A stretch of DNA of 64,000 bases from Candidatus Bealeia paramacronuclearis (GTDB lineage: Bacteria; Pseudomonadota; Alphaproteobacteria; UBA9655): positions 496,001 through 560,000 of the forward strand of contig NZ_JAVHWZ010000001.1 of NCBI RefSeq assembly GCF_035607555.1, read 5' to 3'. Under the pieces are notes generated by a model that was not told the DNA's origin, did not search any database, and saw nothing but the letters and a program-made list of their open reading frames with translations. Below are positions 26,712 to 35,675 of this stretch, in pieces. A program made the translations under genes and the position numbers. Position 1 is the stretch's first letter, and every line of letters begins with the position of its first letter.

Positions 26712-27743
26712 GACCTGTTGCGTAATAGTGTGATAGGAAACAAGCGGTGTTATTGGCTTTGATTTCTTTTTTAGTGGGCGTTTTTGAGATGGAAATTCCA
26801 AAGGCCCGCGCATAGATGAATGAATTGATCGTCTTGACCTCGGCGATTGCGATAGATATGAGCCGTTGATGCAAATCGTTTGATTCCGTTGATAGCATGT
26901 TCGACTATGATACGAATTCCAGAGATAATTTTGTTTTCTTGCTTTTGCTGACGAGTCAGATCTTTGCCTTTTGGCTTTTTGTGAGGGATCATAACGGTAT
27001 TTGAAGGGTTGAGCCATTTGTGAATACTTTGAAAGGCTTTATCTGCCCACAAAGATTTACCAGGAGGGAAATATCGGAGAATTTCTGTTTTCTTAATCTG
27101 CGTAAGATCATGCATACGCCCTCCTTTAGTCGGCGAGAGAAAGAGAATCTCTCGACGTTCATTGGCGATCAGACTGTTCTTGCGCGTATGACATCTTTTC
27201 TTTCCCGAATAACGTTTCTTTTGTAATTTACTTCTTTGTGGACGTTGTGTCGGACGCTCAGTCCCATCAAGGAATAAATCCTTCACATCAGGGCACAGAG
27301 CCATAAACTCTTCAACAGAATGAATCTGCCGCTTGGGCAAAACTAAATGACGACCAAGTGTTTTCTCTAAAAGCGGCAGTAAGCGCTTTGTCCAGTGAAA
27401 ACAACGACTCCGATCAACACCAAAAACAAAACCCGCCAGATCGTAAGTCGGATACACCTTCAGATAAAATAAAATATAAAATAGTTTACTGCGCACATCC
27501 CGTAAGGCACCTTTGCGACCCGCTCCAACAGCTCGTTCTCTGTCTCTGTTACATAATTCTGCCTGAAGTACTTTCTCAAAACTCACCAACAGCGTCATAA
27601 ATTCTGCAATCTTCATTCCAGATAAAGATAACATTAAGCGTTCATTCTGTAGCGCCCGATTCATCGATAACAACGGCTAGATCCTCATCAAAAGTTCTAA
27701 AACACCAAAATCTATAGCCAATTAATCAATTACACAACAGGTC
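26712..27743 (-). mobile_element. IS5-type insertion sequence, complete, with TA target duplication
   Basis: The 1032-bp element has terminal inverted repeats GACCTGTTGCGTAAT and, at the other end, GACCTGTTGTGTAAT (one mismatch in 15). TA flanks it on both sides (26710-26711 and 27744-27745). It carries one transposase gene on the minus strand. TA or CTAG targets are known for IS5-family subgroups. Confidence 0.93.
26771..27673 (-). CDS. IS5-family transposase (HTH_Tnp_4 plus DDE_Tnp_4)
   Basis: About 300 residues. The N-terminal helix-turn-helix part (LFYILFYLKVYPTYDLAGFVFG) leads to a DDE_Tnp_4 core with the first Asp in FLDGTERPTQRP, the second in WADKAF and the Glu in GIRIIVEHAINGIKRF. 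All three catalytic residues are present, so the copy may be active. The start is either TTG at 27673, which has GAGGAT seven bases upstream, or ATG at 27664. Confidence 0.92.
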   Translation of the reverse strand: MLSMNRALQNERLMLSLSGMKIAEFMTLLVSFEKVLQAELCNRDRERAVGAGRKGALRDVRSKLFYILFYLKVYPTYDLAGFVFGVDRSRCFHWTKRLLPLLEKTLGRHLVLPKRQIHSVEEFMALCPDVKDLFLDGTERPTQRPQRSKLQKKRYSGKKRCHTRKNSLIANERREILFLSPTKGGRMHDLTQIKKTEILRYFPPGKSLWADKAFQSIHKWLNPSNTVMIPHKKPKGKDLTRQQKQENKIISGIRIIVEHAINGIKRFASTAHIYRNRRGQDDQFIHLCAGLWNFHLKNAH

Positions 27744-27745
27744 TA

Positions 27746-28095
27746 GTATTTGCGAAGTTAATCACATTGCAAATATTAAGGAGGCTTTAGGTCTCATTAG
27801 CAAAAAAGATCGCTTCCTATATTGTGGGTTCGCCGATCAGAATCTCACAAAAGTATTTGAAAATTTAAATAACTACACTGAAAAAATAATGCTGAGTCGA
27901 AAAAACTATTTTGACCTTTTCTTTTTAGACAACATCAAATTATTAAATCTTGCTTATGGAAAGGAAATCCTGACGTCCGACTCCATTCATCAAGAAATTC
28001 AGTTGGCGCTTTTTAAATTCTTCATAGCATTTTATCAAAAATATCAAGATATTTTTTTATGGAATACACCGCTCGCCAATGAAAATGCCTTATAA
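27746..28095 (+). pseudogene. 3-prime part of the split exported hypothetical gene
   Basis: A frame with no start codon at its head runs from the right end of the IS5-type element to a TAA at 28093-28095, about 115 codons (ICEVNHIANIKEALGLISKK and on). It is in frame with the upstream part once the element and one TA are removed (AGT-A plus GT-ATT). It is the displaced C-terminus of the gene starting at 25559. An internal ATG at 27889 could start a 68-residue fragment, but nothing supports its use. Confidence 0.8.
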
Positions 28096-28140
28096 AGGCA
28101 GAGAAAAACCAAAATAAGCGTTCTAATTCAATAAAATTTT

Positions 28141-28624
28141 ATGTATAAAGAAGAGATAAAAATTGAACTGACAATTAAAGAAAAACAAGAACTAGAATTT
28201 CAGCACAGTAAAGAAAGAGATCGTCGCGTGGCTGATCGCATCAAAGCCGTTTTGCTAAATGCAGAAGGTTGGACTCAAAAGCAAATCGCTCAGGCTTTGC
28301 GGATTCGCTATGAAACTGTTCAAAACCATCTCAACGATTACAAGAATAGCAAAAGCTGAATTCTGAAAATGGTGGCTCTGAAGGCCATCTCACTTCTCAA
28401 AACCCTCCTTGATGATGAGCTGGTTGAGTTTGCAGATCTCGTTCAATTTAGAAACCAGGAACGTTACCATTGCAGCCCATGAAACCATTGATAGCAAAGC
28501 CATGGAAAAGCATTTTGCGGCTTTACGTAAAAAATATCCGAAGGCGCCAAAAATTCATCTGATTGTGGATAATGGTCCTTATATAGCCTTGGCTATAACA
28601 ATTATCTCGCACCATAATTTTTAG
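28141..28624 (+). pseudogene. IS630-type transposase remnant (frameshifted, truncated)
   Basis: The first 72 codons encode a helix-turn-helix region (RRVADRIKAVLLNAEGWTQK and on). The frame then stops, while the next frame continues with the family motif NGGSEGHLT. After an internal loss the frame resumes with NVTIAAHETIDSKAMEKHF and LIVDNGPY, which holds the second catalytic Asp, and then loses the family at 28590. The C-terminal third with the catalytic Glu is missing. The residue at 1-140 is from the same family. Confidence 0.85.
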
Positions 28625-29661
28625 TTCTCATCTTTGGAATGGTTTTCATAGTGAATATCGACCGTCAGTTCGATATTCTCCTTGTGAGGGAAAAGGGGCT
28701 CAACGATTGTGTTTTGATGTTTATAAATGACATGCCGACGAAAAGGATATTCATAATAAGAGAAGCTATTCCAAGGGAAAAAATAAGTACCAAAATTTTG
28801 CCTAAGCAGGTTAAAAAGCAAGTATTTGTTAGGAAAAATAGAGTTCAAATTTGTAGAGGCCGTAATTATTCCAATAGGTTCACCATAATAACCAAAGACA
28901 GGAGACCCTGAAAATCCAGGACTGGAATTTCGAAAATCATTACCGTTCTCAAAATTACCTTTAAAATAAAGAGTGTGTTGAGATTTAAGGTTAAGGCCTA
29001 ACAGCCTATTAAAATTGAAATAATGAAAATCAACGCTTTTTAGAAAATCAAACTGAAGCTTAAAAGCGCTTCGATAATGCCCTACTGAAGTCGCATCTAA
29101 AAGACCAAAATCCCGAGAAAAGCTAATGACAGGGGCTCCAAAGCCAGCCGCATAGTAAGGAATGGATAAATCTTGGTAGGTTCCTAAAATTTTAATAGAT
29201 GAGAGAGTGGATTGAAATTCGTTGATTTGGTTTGTGTATACCGTGGAAATTCCAGATACATCTACGGGGAAGATGGGCGATGCACGGTGGATCGGAATGG
29301 CAGAGCTCAGTAATAATTGATTGTTTTCGATACTACTTTCTGGAAATAATACCGCTAAATCTACAGAGGGTGAAAAAGGTGTCAGCACGGAAGAAATTTT
29401 ATAATGGGTTTGTCCGGAATTAAAGTAAATATCCTCACCAGGTATTATGGCGTGCTTTGCCGTGAGGATAAAGGGATTCCCATTCCGTGTTGTCATAACG
29501 GTGCCTGTGGCTGAGTTGGAGCGGGTTAAAATTTTTCCAACAGGGGTATAAAAAGGATTTGACCCTTCCCAGATATGTTTGTGATAGGCTGCAGGAAGTG
29601 AGTACGAAAAAAACAGAATGCTGTAAGCAAAGAGGGAGAAATTTTTTAATTCTCTTGTCAT
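28621..29661 (-). CDS. Exported trypsin-like serine protease (S1 fold)
   Basis: A 346-residue protein with a signal peptide (about 1-25). The catalytic triad is visible: His in ILTAKHAI, Asp in SVDLAVL and Ser in PGFSGSPVFG, followed by the family-typical PIGIITAS. It is not of the HtrA type, since no PDZ domain follows; the C-terminal 70 residues are aromatic and basic. A GGAGA ribosome site is present. It starts 15 bp after the DUF2125 gene and so may be the last gene of the ftsE operon. Its stop codon abuts the IS630 remnant. Confidence 0.8.
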   Translation of the reverse strand: MTRELKNFSLFAYSILFFSYSLPAAYHKHIWEGSNPFYTPVGKILTRSNSATGTVMTTRNGNPFILTAKHAIIPGEDIYFNSGQTHYKISSVLTPFSPSVDLAVLFPESSIENNQLLLSSAIPIHRASPIFPVDVSGISTVYTNQINEFQSTLSSIKILGTYQDLSIPYYAAGFGAPVISFSRDFGLLDATSVGHYRSAFKLQFDFLKSVDFHYFNFNRLLGLNLKSQHTLYFKGNFENGNDFRNSSPGFSGSPVFGYYGEPIGIITASTNLNSIFPNKYLLFNLLRQNFGTYFFPWNSFSYYEYPFRRHVIYKHQNTIVEPLFPHKENIELTVDIHYENHSKDEN

Positions 29662-29676
29662 TTTGCATCTCCGCCA

Positions 29677-30687
29677 TTATGGCCTTATAGGCTCCAATTC
29701 TATTAAGTCTGCAGGTCCTACGGAAAGTTTTCCATTTTGGGTTGTGATAGGAACGGTGATTTCTTTTTCACCTTTTTGATTTTGGTGTGCCAACATGCCT
29801 AAGATAAAACCCGCCATTTGGGCGGCTTTTTTCTTAATGACACCAACTTCTGTGAGGACTTCGAGTGCACGATCATAGCCGGATATGGTGGCTGAAAACG
29901 CGGAAAGGGGGCGCATTTGTTCATCAAATGTGAAAGTCCCATCCCCTTGAATGTCAAGAGGTGCCCAGGTAAATGAAAGTTTTTTTATGTCGATAATGCC
30001 GCCTTGGTCGCGCCATGCCGCTAAAGTTTTTGGGTAAGGGGTTTGGAAATGTGAGATTTCGCTCTTGAAAAGAAAAGTGGCGGATTTCGTGTAGCCTTTT
30101 AAATTGAGTGCTGTATCCAGACCCTGAAGTTGAGATGAAAAATCGAGATGGATGCGATGATCGATGATATTGTTTTCAAGGTCAAGGTTGATTTCGCTAA
30201 GTGTGAGGGGGATGGTTTTTTCGCCATTTTGAAATGCGATCTGGTGTGCTGAAATCTGAATTTGATTCCAGTTTTGATTTTCAATCCAAATCTCACTTTT
30301 GCAATTTTGGCAAACCAACTTTAAAAGGGTGGTATTTAAAAAGGGAGGAATGTCAAAATGCGTGTCTCCCTCAAAATCCAAATAAAAATGGTTTAAAGAC
30401 CAAGGTCTTAAAGAGAGAGTCAATAACGGCGTTTGCCCTCCACCCCAATTTTGAGGCGTTTTGATTTTGAGATTTGAAATGTGGGCACTCACCAAAAGTG
30501 GAGATCCGCTCATTGAAATTCCGTCATAGGAAATCTCATAGCCTTGAGTTTTTAAATGGGTGAGTTCTTTTTCAAAGTCCTGCAGGATGCGTGTTTTTGC
30601 AAATTCAAATGAGGCAAACCAGGCAATTGCTAATGTCAGTAAAAGGCTAAGGATGAGTAGCGTGATCTTCTTCGGCGTTTTCGACAT
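29677..30687 (-). CDS. DUF2125 domain protein
   Basis: A 336-residue protein with an N-terminal anchor (LLILSLLLTLAIAWF) and a long beta-rich exported part. The opening YEISYDGISMSGSPLLVSAHISNLKI is typical of alphaproteobacterial DUF2125 proteins, of unknown function and distantly like AsmA-type envelope proteins. Its start lies 41 bp inside plsC, which implies coupled translation. Confidence 0.82.
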   Translation of the reverse strand: MSKTPKKITLLILSLLLTLAIAWFASFEFAKTRILQDFEKELTHLKTQGYEISYDGISMSGSPLLVSAHISNLKIKTPQNWGGGQTPLLTLSLRPWSLNHFYLDFEGDTHFDIPPFLNTTLLKLVCQNCKSEIWIENQNWNQIQISAHQIAFQNGEKTIPLTLSEINLDLENNIIDHRIHLDFSSQLQGLDTALNLKGYTKSATFLFKSEISHFQTPYPKTLAAWRDQGGIIDIKKLSFTWAPLDIQGDGTFTFDEQMRPLSAFSATISGYDRALEVLTEVGVIKKKAAQMAGFILGMLAHQNQKGEKEITVPITTQNGKLSVGPADLIELEPIRP

Positions 30688-31408
30688 GCACTAAACCCTT
30701 TTTATAAAGCTTTAAGGAGCCCTCTTCAATTCGCTCTTCCAAAAGGGCCATAAAAGCCTGCTTTGAAAGTCCTGGTTGAATGGGCTTTAAGAATTCTAGT
30801 GTGACGAGTCCAGGCTTTTTGATCAAGCCCTTTCGCGGCCAGAATAATCCTGAATTCAGAGCTACTGGGACAACAGGGATAGAGAGATGACTATAAAGAA
30901 CCGCAACGCCTGCATGATAGGTTCCTGGGAATCCTGGCTTTGAGCGAGTACCTTCGGGAAATATCACAATGGTGCGATTTTCTTGGACAGCATCATCAGA
31001 GGCCTGAAGCATTTGGCGCAAATCTTGGAGGGCTTTTTTCTTACTGCGCGAGACTGGAATCATGTCAAGGCGTTTTAAAAACCATCCAAAAAGAGGAATC
31101 CACATCAGCTCTTTTTTAAGAACGTAAATGGCATCTGTGAGTAAAACGTGATAGATCATAGTCTCCCAAGCAGATTGATGTTTTGAAGCAATAAAATAAG
31201 GTCCTTGGGGCAGGTTTTCTCGGCCCTTAATTTCATAATTCAATCCAAGAACATGCTTGCAAAGCCAGAAAACGCCAGCCGCCCATAAATTATTGGTCCA
31301 AAGCGCAGTGCGCCGTGAAATTAATGTGGGTATGAAGACGATGACGCAAAACGCTGTCCAACTATAAAGCAATCCGTCAAAAAGAAGTGACCTGAGTGTT
31401 CTCATCAT
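30647..31408 (-). CDS. plsC: 1-acyl-sn-glycerol-3-phosphate acyltransferase
   Basis: PlsC makes phosphatidic acid from lysophosphatidic acid at the inner membrane. The 253-residue protein has an N-terminal membrane segment, the catalytic HxxxxE as SKHQSAWE (in place of the common HxxxxD), and the acceptor motif FPEGTRSKPG. It lies 8 bp after the second ElyC-like gene. The Glu variant at the catalytic acid is the only oddity; other alphaproteobacterial members have an HQSAWD or HQSAWE form. Confidence 0.93.
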   Translation of the reverse strand: MMRTLRSLLFDGLLYSWTAFCVIVFIPTLISRRTALWTNNLWAAGVFWLCKHVLGLNYEIKGRENLPQGPYFIASKHQSAWETMIYHVLLTDAIYVLKKELMWIPLFGWFLKRLDMIPVSRSKKKALQDLRQMLQASDDAVQENRTIVIFPEGTRSKPGFPGTYHAGVAVLYSHLSIPVVPVALNSGLFWPRKGLIKKPGLVTLEFLKPIQPGLSKQAFMALLEERIEEGSLKLYKKGLVHVENAEEDHATHP

Positions 31409-31416
31409 TTTTTTAT

Positions 31417-32049
31417 CTACAACATTCTTTCTAAAGTGGTGATCGTATAGCGCCCAAGCGCAAAAAGATATTTATTATATTCTCGGATCACATTGAGAAT
31501 TGTTTTTTGGTCAGCCCACCATTTTTTGTGTTTGAAGGCATCTGCGACCACAGGGTGTGGAATAATATGGACGTGGGGAAGTTCTTGATGAATCTCAAGA
31601 AGGCTGCGGGGCATGTGATAATTGGAGGTGACAAGTCGCAGTGAGTTCATGTGATACTTATTTGCCCAGTCTGCGGCTTCTTTGGCATTTTCAATAGTGT
31701 CTTCTGCGTGAAACCCAAGTGTTACTTGATTTTTCGAAAAAGAGGGTTTGATGTTGGCGGCTTTTGTCAGATCCATGAGAGTTGCATCAGGATTGACGCC
31801 TGAGATTAACAGACGTGGCGCCATGCCCTGTTCTAAAAGCAGAAAGCCTTCTTTAAGACGCGCATTCCCCCCAGTAAAGACAACAATCCCCCCTGTTTTT
31901 GTGGTGAAATCTTGAGGGGCCATGGGAATGCGTTGTGTGAAAATAATAAGGCCCAAAACCCAAAGAACAGCAAGGCTTGCCATAATGAAGCCCAATCGAA
32001 TCCCAAAAAATAAACCCCTTAAAATCATCGAATAACTAATACGCTCCAA
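31417..32049 (-). CDS. YdcF/ElyC-like DUF218 protein
   Basis: A 210-residue protein with one N-terminal membrane segment and a DUF218 domain (GIVVFTGGNARLKEG, RLLISGVNP, LVTSNYHMPRSLLEI). It overlaps the end of ftsX by 14 bp. In Alphaproteobacteria a DUF218 gene often sits after ftsEX and before plsC, as here, which suggests a link to division or envelope work. It is the second member in the window, with the longer one at 6844. Confidence 0.87.
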   Translation of the reverse strand: MERISYSMILRGLFFGIRLGFIMASLAVLWVLGLIIFTQRIPMAPQDFTTKTGGIVVFTGGNARLKEGFLLLEQGMAPRLLISGVNPDATLMDLTKAANIKPSFSKNQVTLGFHAEDTIENAKEAADWANKYHMNSLRLVTSNYHMPRSLLEIHQELPHVHIIPHPVVADAFKHKKWWADQKTILNVIREYNKYLFALGRYTITTLERML

Positions 32050-32914
32050 AGGCGAGGGTTTTATAAACGGTTCTTCTGGCTGTGATCATCATAAGAATTG
32101 CAATTAAAAAAGGAGCCAAAAGAAAGCTGAGGATGGTGTTGTAAATAAAAGAGGGGGATGCTGAAATTTCCAAATCAATACCTTGAAGAAGGAGATAAAG
32201 TGCACCCAAAGTCATGATTGCGAGAAGGACACCTGAAAATCCGGCAATCAGTCCATCTTTCAACGCGTGTGTATCAAACTGGCGAGAAATATAGGTGGGC
32301 GTTGCCCCAATCAAATGAAGGACCTCGATAATTTGACGATGAATTAAAAGGCTGGTGCGTGTGGCAAAAATGGTTGTGAATGTAATGCAGATCAAAAGAA
32401 ATCCCAGGATGATACTCGAAAGACTTATCACGATCCAAATTACATTTTGGACTTCTTGAATCCAAGGGCGATGATCCACAAGATGAACTTCTAAGGAGAT
32501 GGTCTTTAATAAATTCTCAAGATGAGCAAGGTCAATTTTGGCATGAGGCTCAAGGGCGACATCCACAATTAAGGGCAAGGGGAGGGAGGTGACGTCTGAA
32601 TTCTCAGGAATCCAAGATTTCAAAAGAGTTTGAATTTCGTCTTGAGACACAACTTGTACTGACTTCACTCCCTTCATTTGATTGACGATGGAAAAAACAC
32701 GCTCTTGTGCGGTTGCGGAAGAAAGAGATTTTGAGAGAGGAACCTCGATGGTGACGGAAGCCCCCAATTGAGATTCCCAATGATGCGCTTGTCCGATGGT
32801 ATAAAACGTGGCGCCCATCAAAAGGCACCCCAAATAGATCATCAAAGCTATAATCCAAGGCACAAGGCGTGCACTTGGTTCTTTTCCCAAGGGGAGGTCA
32901 CGACTACGTTTCAT
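32036..32914 (-). CDS. ftsX: Cell division protein FtsX
   Basis: FtsX is the membrane part of the FtsEX complex that controls peptidoglycan hydrolases at the septum. The 292-residue protein has four membrane segments, with a periplasmic loop of about 110 residues after TM1 and three segments in the C-terminal FtsX domain. It overlaps ftsE by 4 bp. Confidence 0.93.
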   Translation of the reverse strand: MKRSRDLPLGKEPSARLVPWIIALMIYLGCLLMGATFYTIGQAHHWESQLGASVTIEVPLSKSLSSATAQERVFSIVNQMKGVKSVQVVSQDEIQTLLKSWIPENSDVTSLPLPLIVDVALEPHAKIDLAHLENLLKTISLEVHLVDHRPWIQEVQNVIWIVISLSSIILGFLLICITFTTIFATRTSLLIHRQIIEVLHLIGATPTYISRQFDTHALKDGLIAGFSGVLLAIMTLGALYLLLQGIDLEISASPSFIYNTILSFLLAPFLIAILMMITARRTVYKTLAFGAY

Positions 32915-33642
32915 GCATTCACCACCTTTTGAGAAGGAACTTTGATAGAGGGGATTTGGAGTAATGCCCCATTGTCGATCCGAAGCTCAGGATAAGGAAA
33001 TCGCGTCATCATCTCGCGGTTGTGGGTTGCAATCAAAATCGTTGTTCCCAATTTCAATAGTTCCTCAAAAAGATGAATGAGTTTTAAGGCCATCTCATCG
33101 TCTACATTTCCGGTGGGTTCGTCCGCAAGAAGGAGCTGGGGCCGAGCGATTACGGCGCGCGCAATTGCAACCCGTTGTTTTTGCCCCCCTGACAGTTTGT
33201 TTGGGTATGTATAAATAAAATCCTGAAGACCCACCCATTTAAGCAAATCCTCAGCTTGAATTCGCGCTTCTTTTGAGTCAAGCCCTCGAACGCGCAAGGG
33301 AAGGCTGACGTTTTCCAAAACAGTCATGTGATCTAAAAGATTAAACTCTTGGAAGACTACGCCTAGACGTTGGCGGAATGAGGGAAGGTGTTCGAATTTC
33401 ACAAGGCTGGTGTCGCGCCCAAAAAGATGGAGTTTTCCCCAAGTGGGGCGAAGCCCCAAATAGAGCATCTTCAAAAGAGAAGATTTTCCAGAGCCGCTGG
33501 GCCCTGTCAAAAAATGAAACGACCCCTTGGGAAGAGAGAAATTCACCGACTTTAAAAGTGCCGTTTTTCCGTCATAGCTGATGCCTAGGCCTTCGGCTTT
33601 GACTGTTATTTCAGGGTGTTGTGATTGATGTGTTTTTTTCAT
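32911..33642 (-). CDS. ftsE: Cell division ATP-binding protein FtsE
   Basis: This ABC ATPase of 243 residues has Walker [10 protein letters not shown], signature [14 protein letters not shown], Walker [10 protein letters not shown] and the switch His in ATHNREM. It pairs with FtsX. It begins the minus-strand run ftsE-ftsX-DUF218-plsC-DUF2125, all overlapping or nearly so. No clear ribosome site is seen. Confidence 0.95.
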   Translation of the reverse strand: MKKTHQSQHPEITVKAEGLGISYDGKTALLKSVNFSLPKGSFHFLTGPSGSGKSSLLKMLYLGLRPTWGKLHLFGRDTSLVKFEHLPSFRQRLGVVFQEFNLLDHMTVLENVSLPLRVRGLDSKEARIQAEDLLKWVGLQDFIYTYPNKLSGGQKQRVAIARAVIARPQLLLADEPTGNVDDEMALKLIHLFEELLKLGTTILIATHNREMMTRFPYPELRIDNGALLQIPSIKVPSQKVVNA

Positions 33643-33794
33643 GATGGCGAGAATGCCATAGGATCACAAAAAGGTCTAGAGGGTGACGAACGTGAGTGAA
33701 AGGCCGTTCGCAAAAATACAGTCTTTCGTTAAGACTTTATTAACCAAAATAATGTTAACAAATTTTTCATAATCTGGAAAAATTGGAGGGTCAC

Positions 33795-35108
33795 ATGGAT
33801 ATTGGATTTCATTATTATCTTATTAAATTACTGTGCGTAGGATTAGGAATGCCAGAGCCTGATGCCCGCATAGTGGCCCAGTCTTCTCAACATGTAGATG
33901 ATAATATTTACTGGAGAAAAATTGACGAGGGTCTCTCAACAGAGTTCCCAGTTGTGGCGACTTTTTCAATTGATCACAGGCAAAGTTCAGATAGCACCTA
34001 TCCCACATTGCTCCTTCACTTTCCTCCTGGAGATGGGCCTGATGTTCCTGGTGTAGCCCGAAAAGATGGAAAGTGGTTCGAAGGAATAACAACGCCTGGG
34101 GCTAAAATGGCACAAGAGTCCTTAGATAAGGCTATTCAGAGTGGAAATCTTTATCTTATCGGTACAGCGGCGCATACTATGGCAGATACCCATGCTCATC
34201 AGGGATTTTCAGGTTGTGTGCACGAATGCAATAAAAACCCAGCTCCTAGTCTTTTTGGTCGATTTTTGCCGCCTCTGGGACATGGGGAGTTTGAGCATCT
34301 TCCTGATTTGCCTGTGAATTGGATGGATTCAAGGCTTAAAGGGGAGGCTTGTAAAATTAATAATAAAGAAAGATTTTATGCTGCCGCAAAAGAGATTGCA
34401 GAAAAATTGGATCCTTTTATAAATCCAAAGTCCAAAAAAGAAGAACGAGAATTTCGCATTAATAGTGTTTTGGAAAAAGTATTTAAAGCTTTTGGTGAAC
34501 CAATACCTGCTTATGAGCGGAAAAGTTCTGAATTAGAGCTGTTAGCGCAAGTTCAGATTTATGATTTTCGTAAACTTGCTCAGGATGAACAATTTGGAGG
34601 GCAATTTATGGAGATTTACGATAGAGAAAAATGGCGTGATGCGTCAATTTTCACGCAAGTGAGGGGGATTGATGACGATAAATTTGCAGATGTTTTTCAG
34701 GATGTTGTCACAAGTATTCTGCCTGATAAGTATTATTGGATGGACACCTATTATCAAAACGTAAAAACTCATTTTGAAAAATCTAAAAGCACAACTGTCA
34801 AGATTTATGATGTGGACACCAAAGTAAAGTTTTTTGAAACCTTTCCCGCGAAATCCACCCTTAAAGAATGGCCTGAAGTTGTGAAAAATATCACGTGCAC
34901 ACCTTATTATAAATTCCATGTTGCGGCGCAAACTCACCTGGCTCATCTTATTAAAAAGACAGAAGAGCGAACTGCACGTGATAAAGGCGGTCAAAAAATA
35001 ATTTCTCTTTATAAGTATTATGATGATGGAAAGCAGGAGGCGTGGGTTGGTGCAATGAAAAAAAGAACACTTGCTTATCGGGCCGAAATTTATGGAGATA
35101 CGGAGTAG
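33795..35108 (+). CDS. DUF6765 family protein
   Basis: A 437-residue protein that opens with MDIGFHYYLIKLLCVGLGMP, then AQSSQHVDDN and, further on, GTAAHTMADTHAHQGFSG. This His/Asp-rich layout is the DUF6765 family, of unknown function; the clustered His and Asp residues resemble metal-dependent phospholipase C or nuclease-type folds, an inference only. There is no signal peptide. The ATG at 33795 has GGAGG eight bases upstream and is preferred over a TTG four codons earlier. It stands alone, divergent from ftsE. Confidence 0.75.
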   Translation: MDIGFHYYLIKLLCVGLGMPEPDARIVAQSSQHVDDNIYWRKIDEGLSTEFPVVATFSIDHRQSSDSTYPTLLLHFPPGDGPDVPGVARKDGKWFEGITTPGAKMAQESLDKAIQSGNLYLIGTAAHTMADTHAHQGFSGCVHECNKNPAPSLFGRFLPPLGHGEFEHLPDLPVNWMDSRLKGEACKINNKERFYAAAKEIAEKLDPFINPKSKKEEREFRINSVLEKVFKAFGEPIPAYERKSSELELLAQVQIYDFRKLAQDEQFGGQFMEIYDREKWRDASIFTQVRGIDDDKFADVFQDVVTSILPDKYYWMDTYYQNVKTHFEKSKSTTVKIYDVDTKVKFFETFPAKSTLKEWPEVVKNITCTPYYKFHVAAQTHLAHLIKKTEERTARDKGGQKIISLYKYYDDGKQEAWVGAMKKRTLAYRAEIYGDTE

Positions 35109-35345
35109 ATACTGAATTTTTTTATGAGGTCATTTCTTCTTAACGATTTTTTTACAAAAAATTAAGAAGTTTGTGGCATTCTAAAAATATAAAGCCATTG
35201 TTTTTGATAAAAATAAAAAACAGGGAGGCTTCTTAGGGGATTGAAATATAAGAAAAGATCTGGCACACTCCGCGTCCTGAGTAAGGGACCGGTTTTGGAC
35301 AGTCATTCAAGAACTCTGAGAGCTTCGATAAAGAAGGAGATAACA

Positions 35346-35642
35346 ATGAAAACAACAACTTTAACGCGCGCAGATATCGTGGATGCTATGGCGCGCGAAA
35401 TGGCTATCCCTCGGCAAATGGCTGTGGATTTCTTTGAAATGAGCTTGGATGAAATGATCAAGGAACTTGAGAAATCAGGATGTTTGAAAGTCTCTTCATT
35501 TGGTTCCTTCAATGTGCGTTCAAAAACAAAGCGCATCGGGCGGAATCCCAAAACTGGAAAAGAAGCTGTGATTACGCCACGCAAAGTAGTCTCTTTCAAA
35601 CCGTCTCATCTTTTGCGCGAAAGAGTCGTGAGTGGGAAGTAA
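35346..35642 (+). CDS. ihfA: Integration host factor alpha subunit (HU/IHF family)
   Basis: A 98-residue DNA-bending protein: TLTRADIVDAMAREM, the beta-arm region with GRNPKTGKE, and VSFKPSHLLRERV. The sequence is of IHF-alpha type; a partner IHF-beta is not in the window. The start at 35346 is preceded by AAGGAG seven bases upstream; the frame is open further upstream without any support. A hairpin and T-tract follow (35643-35675). Confidence 0.9.
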   Translation: MKTTTLTRADIVDAMAREMAIPRQMAVDFFEMSLDEMIKELEKSGCLKVSSFGSFNVRSKTKRIGRNPKTGKEAVITPRKVVSFKPSHLLRERVVSGK

Positions 35643-35675
35643 TAGGTCTCTTTCATGAGACTATCTATTTTTTTA
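35643..35675 (+). terminator. Possible terminator after ihfA
   Basis: GTCTC and GAGAC pair around TTTCAT, and a run of seven Ts follows a few bases later. The stem is short, so the call is tentative. Confidence 0.45.
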
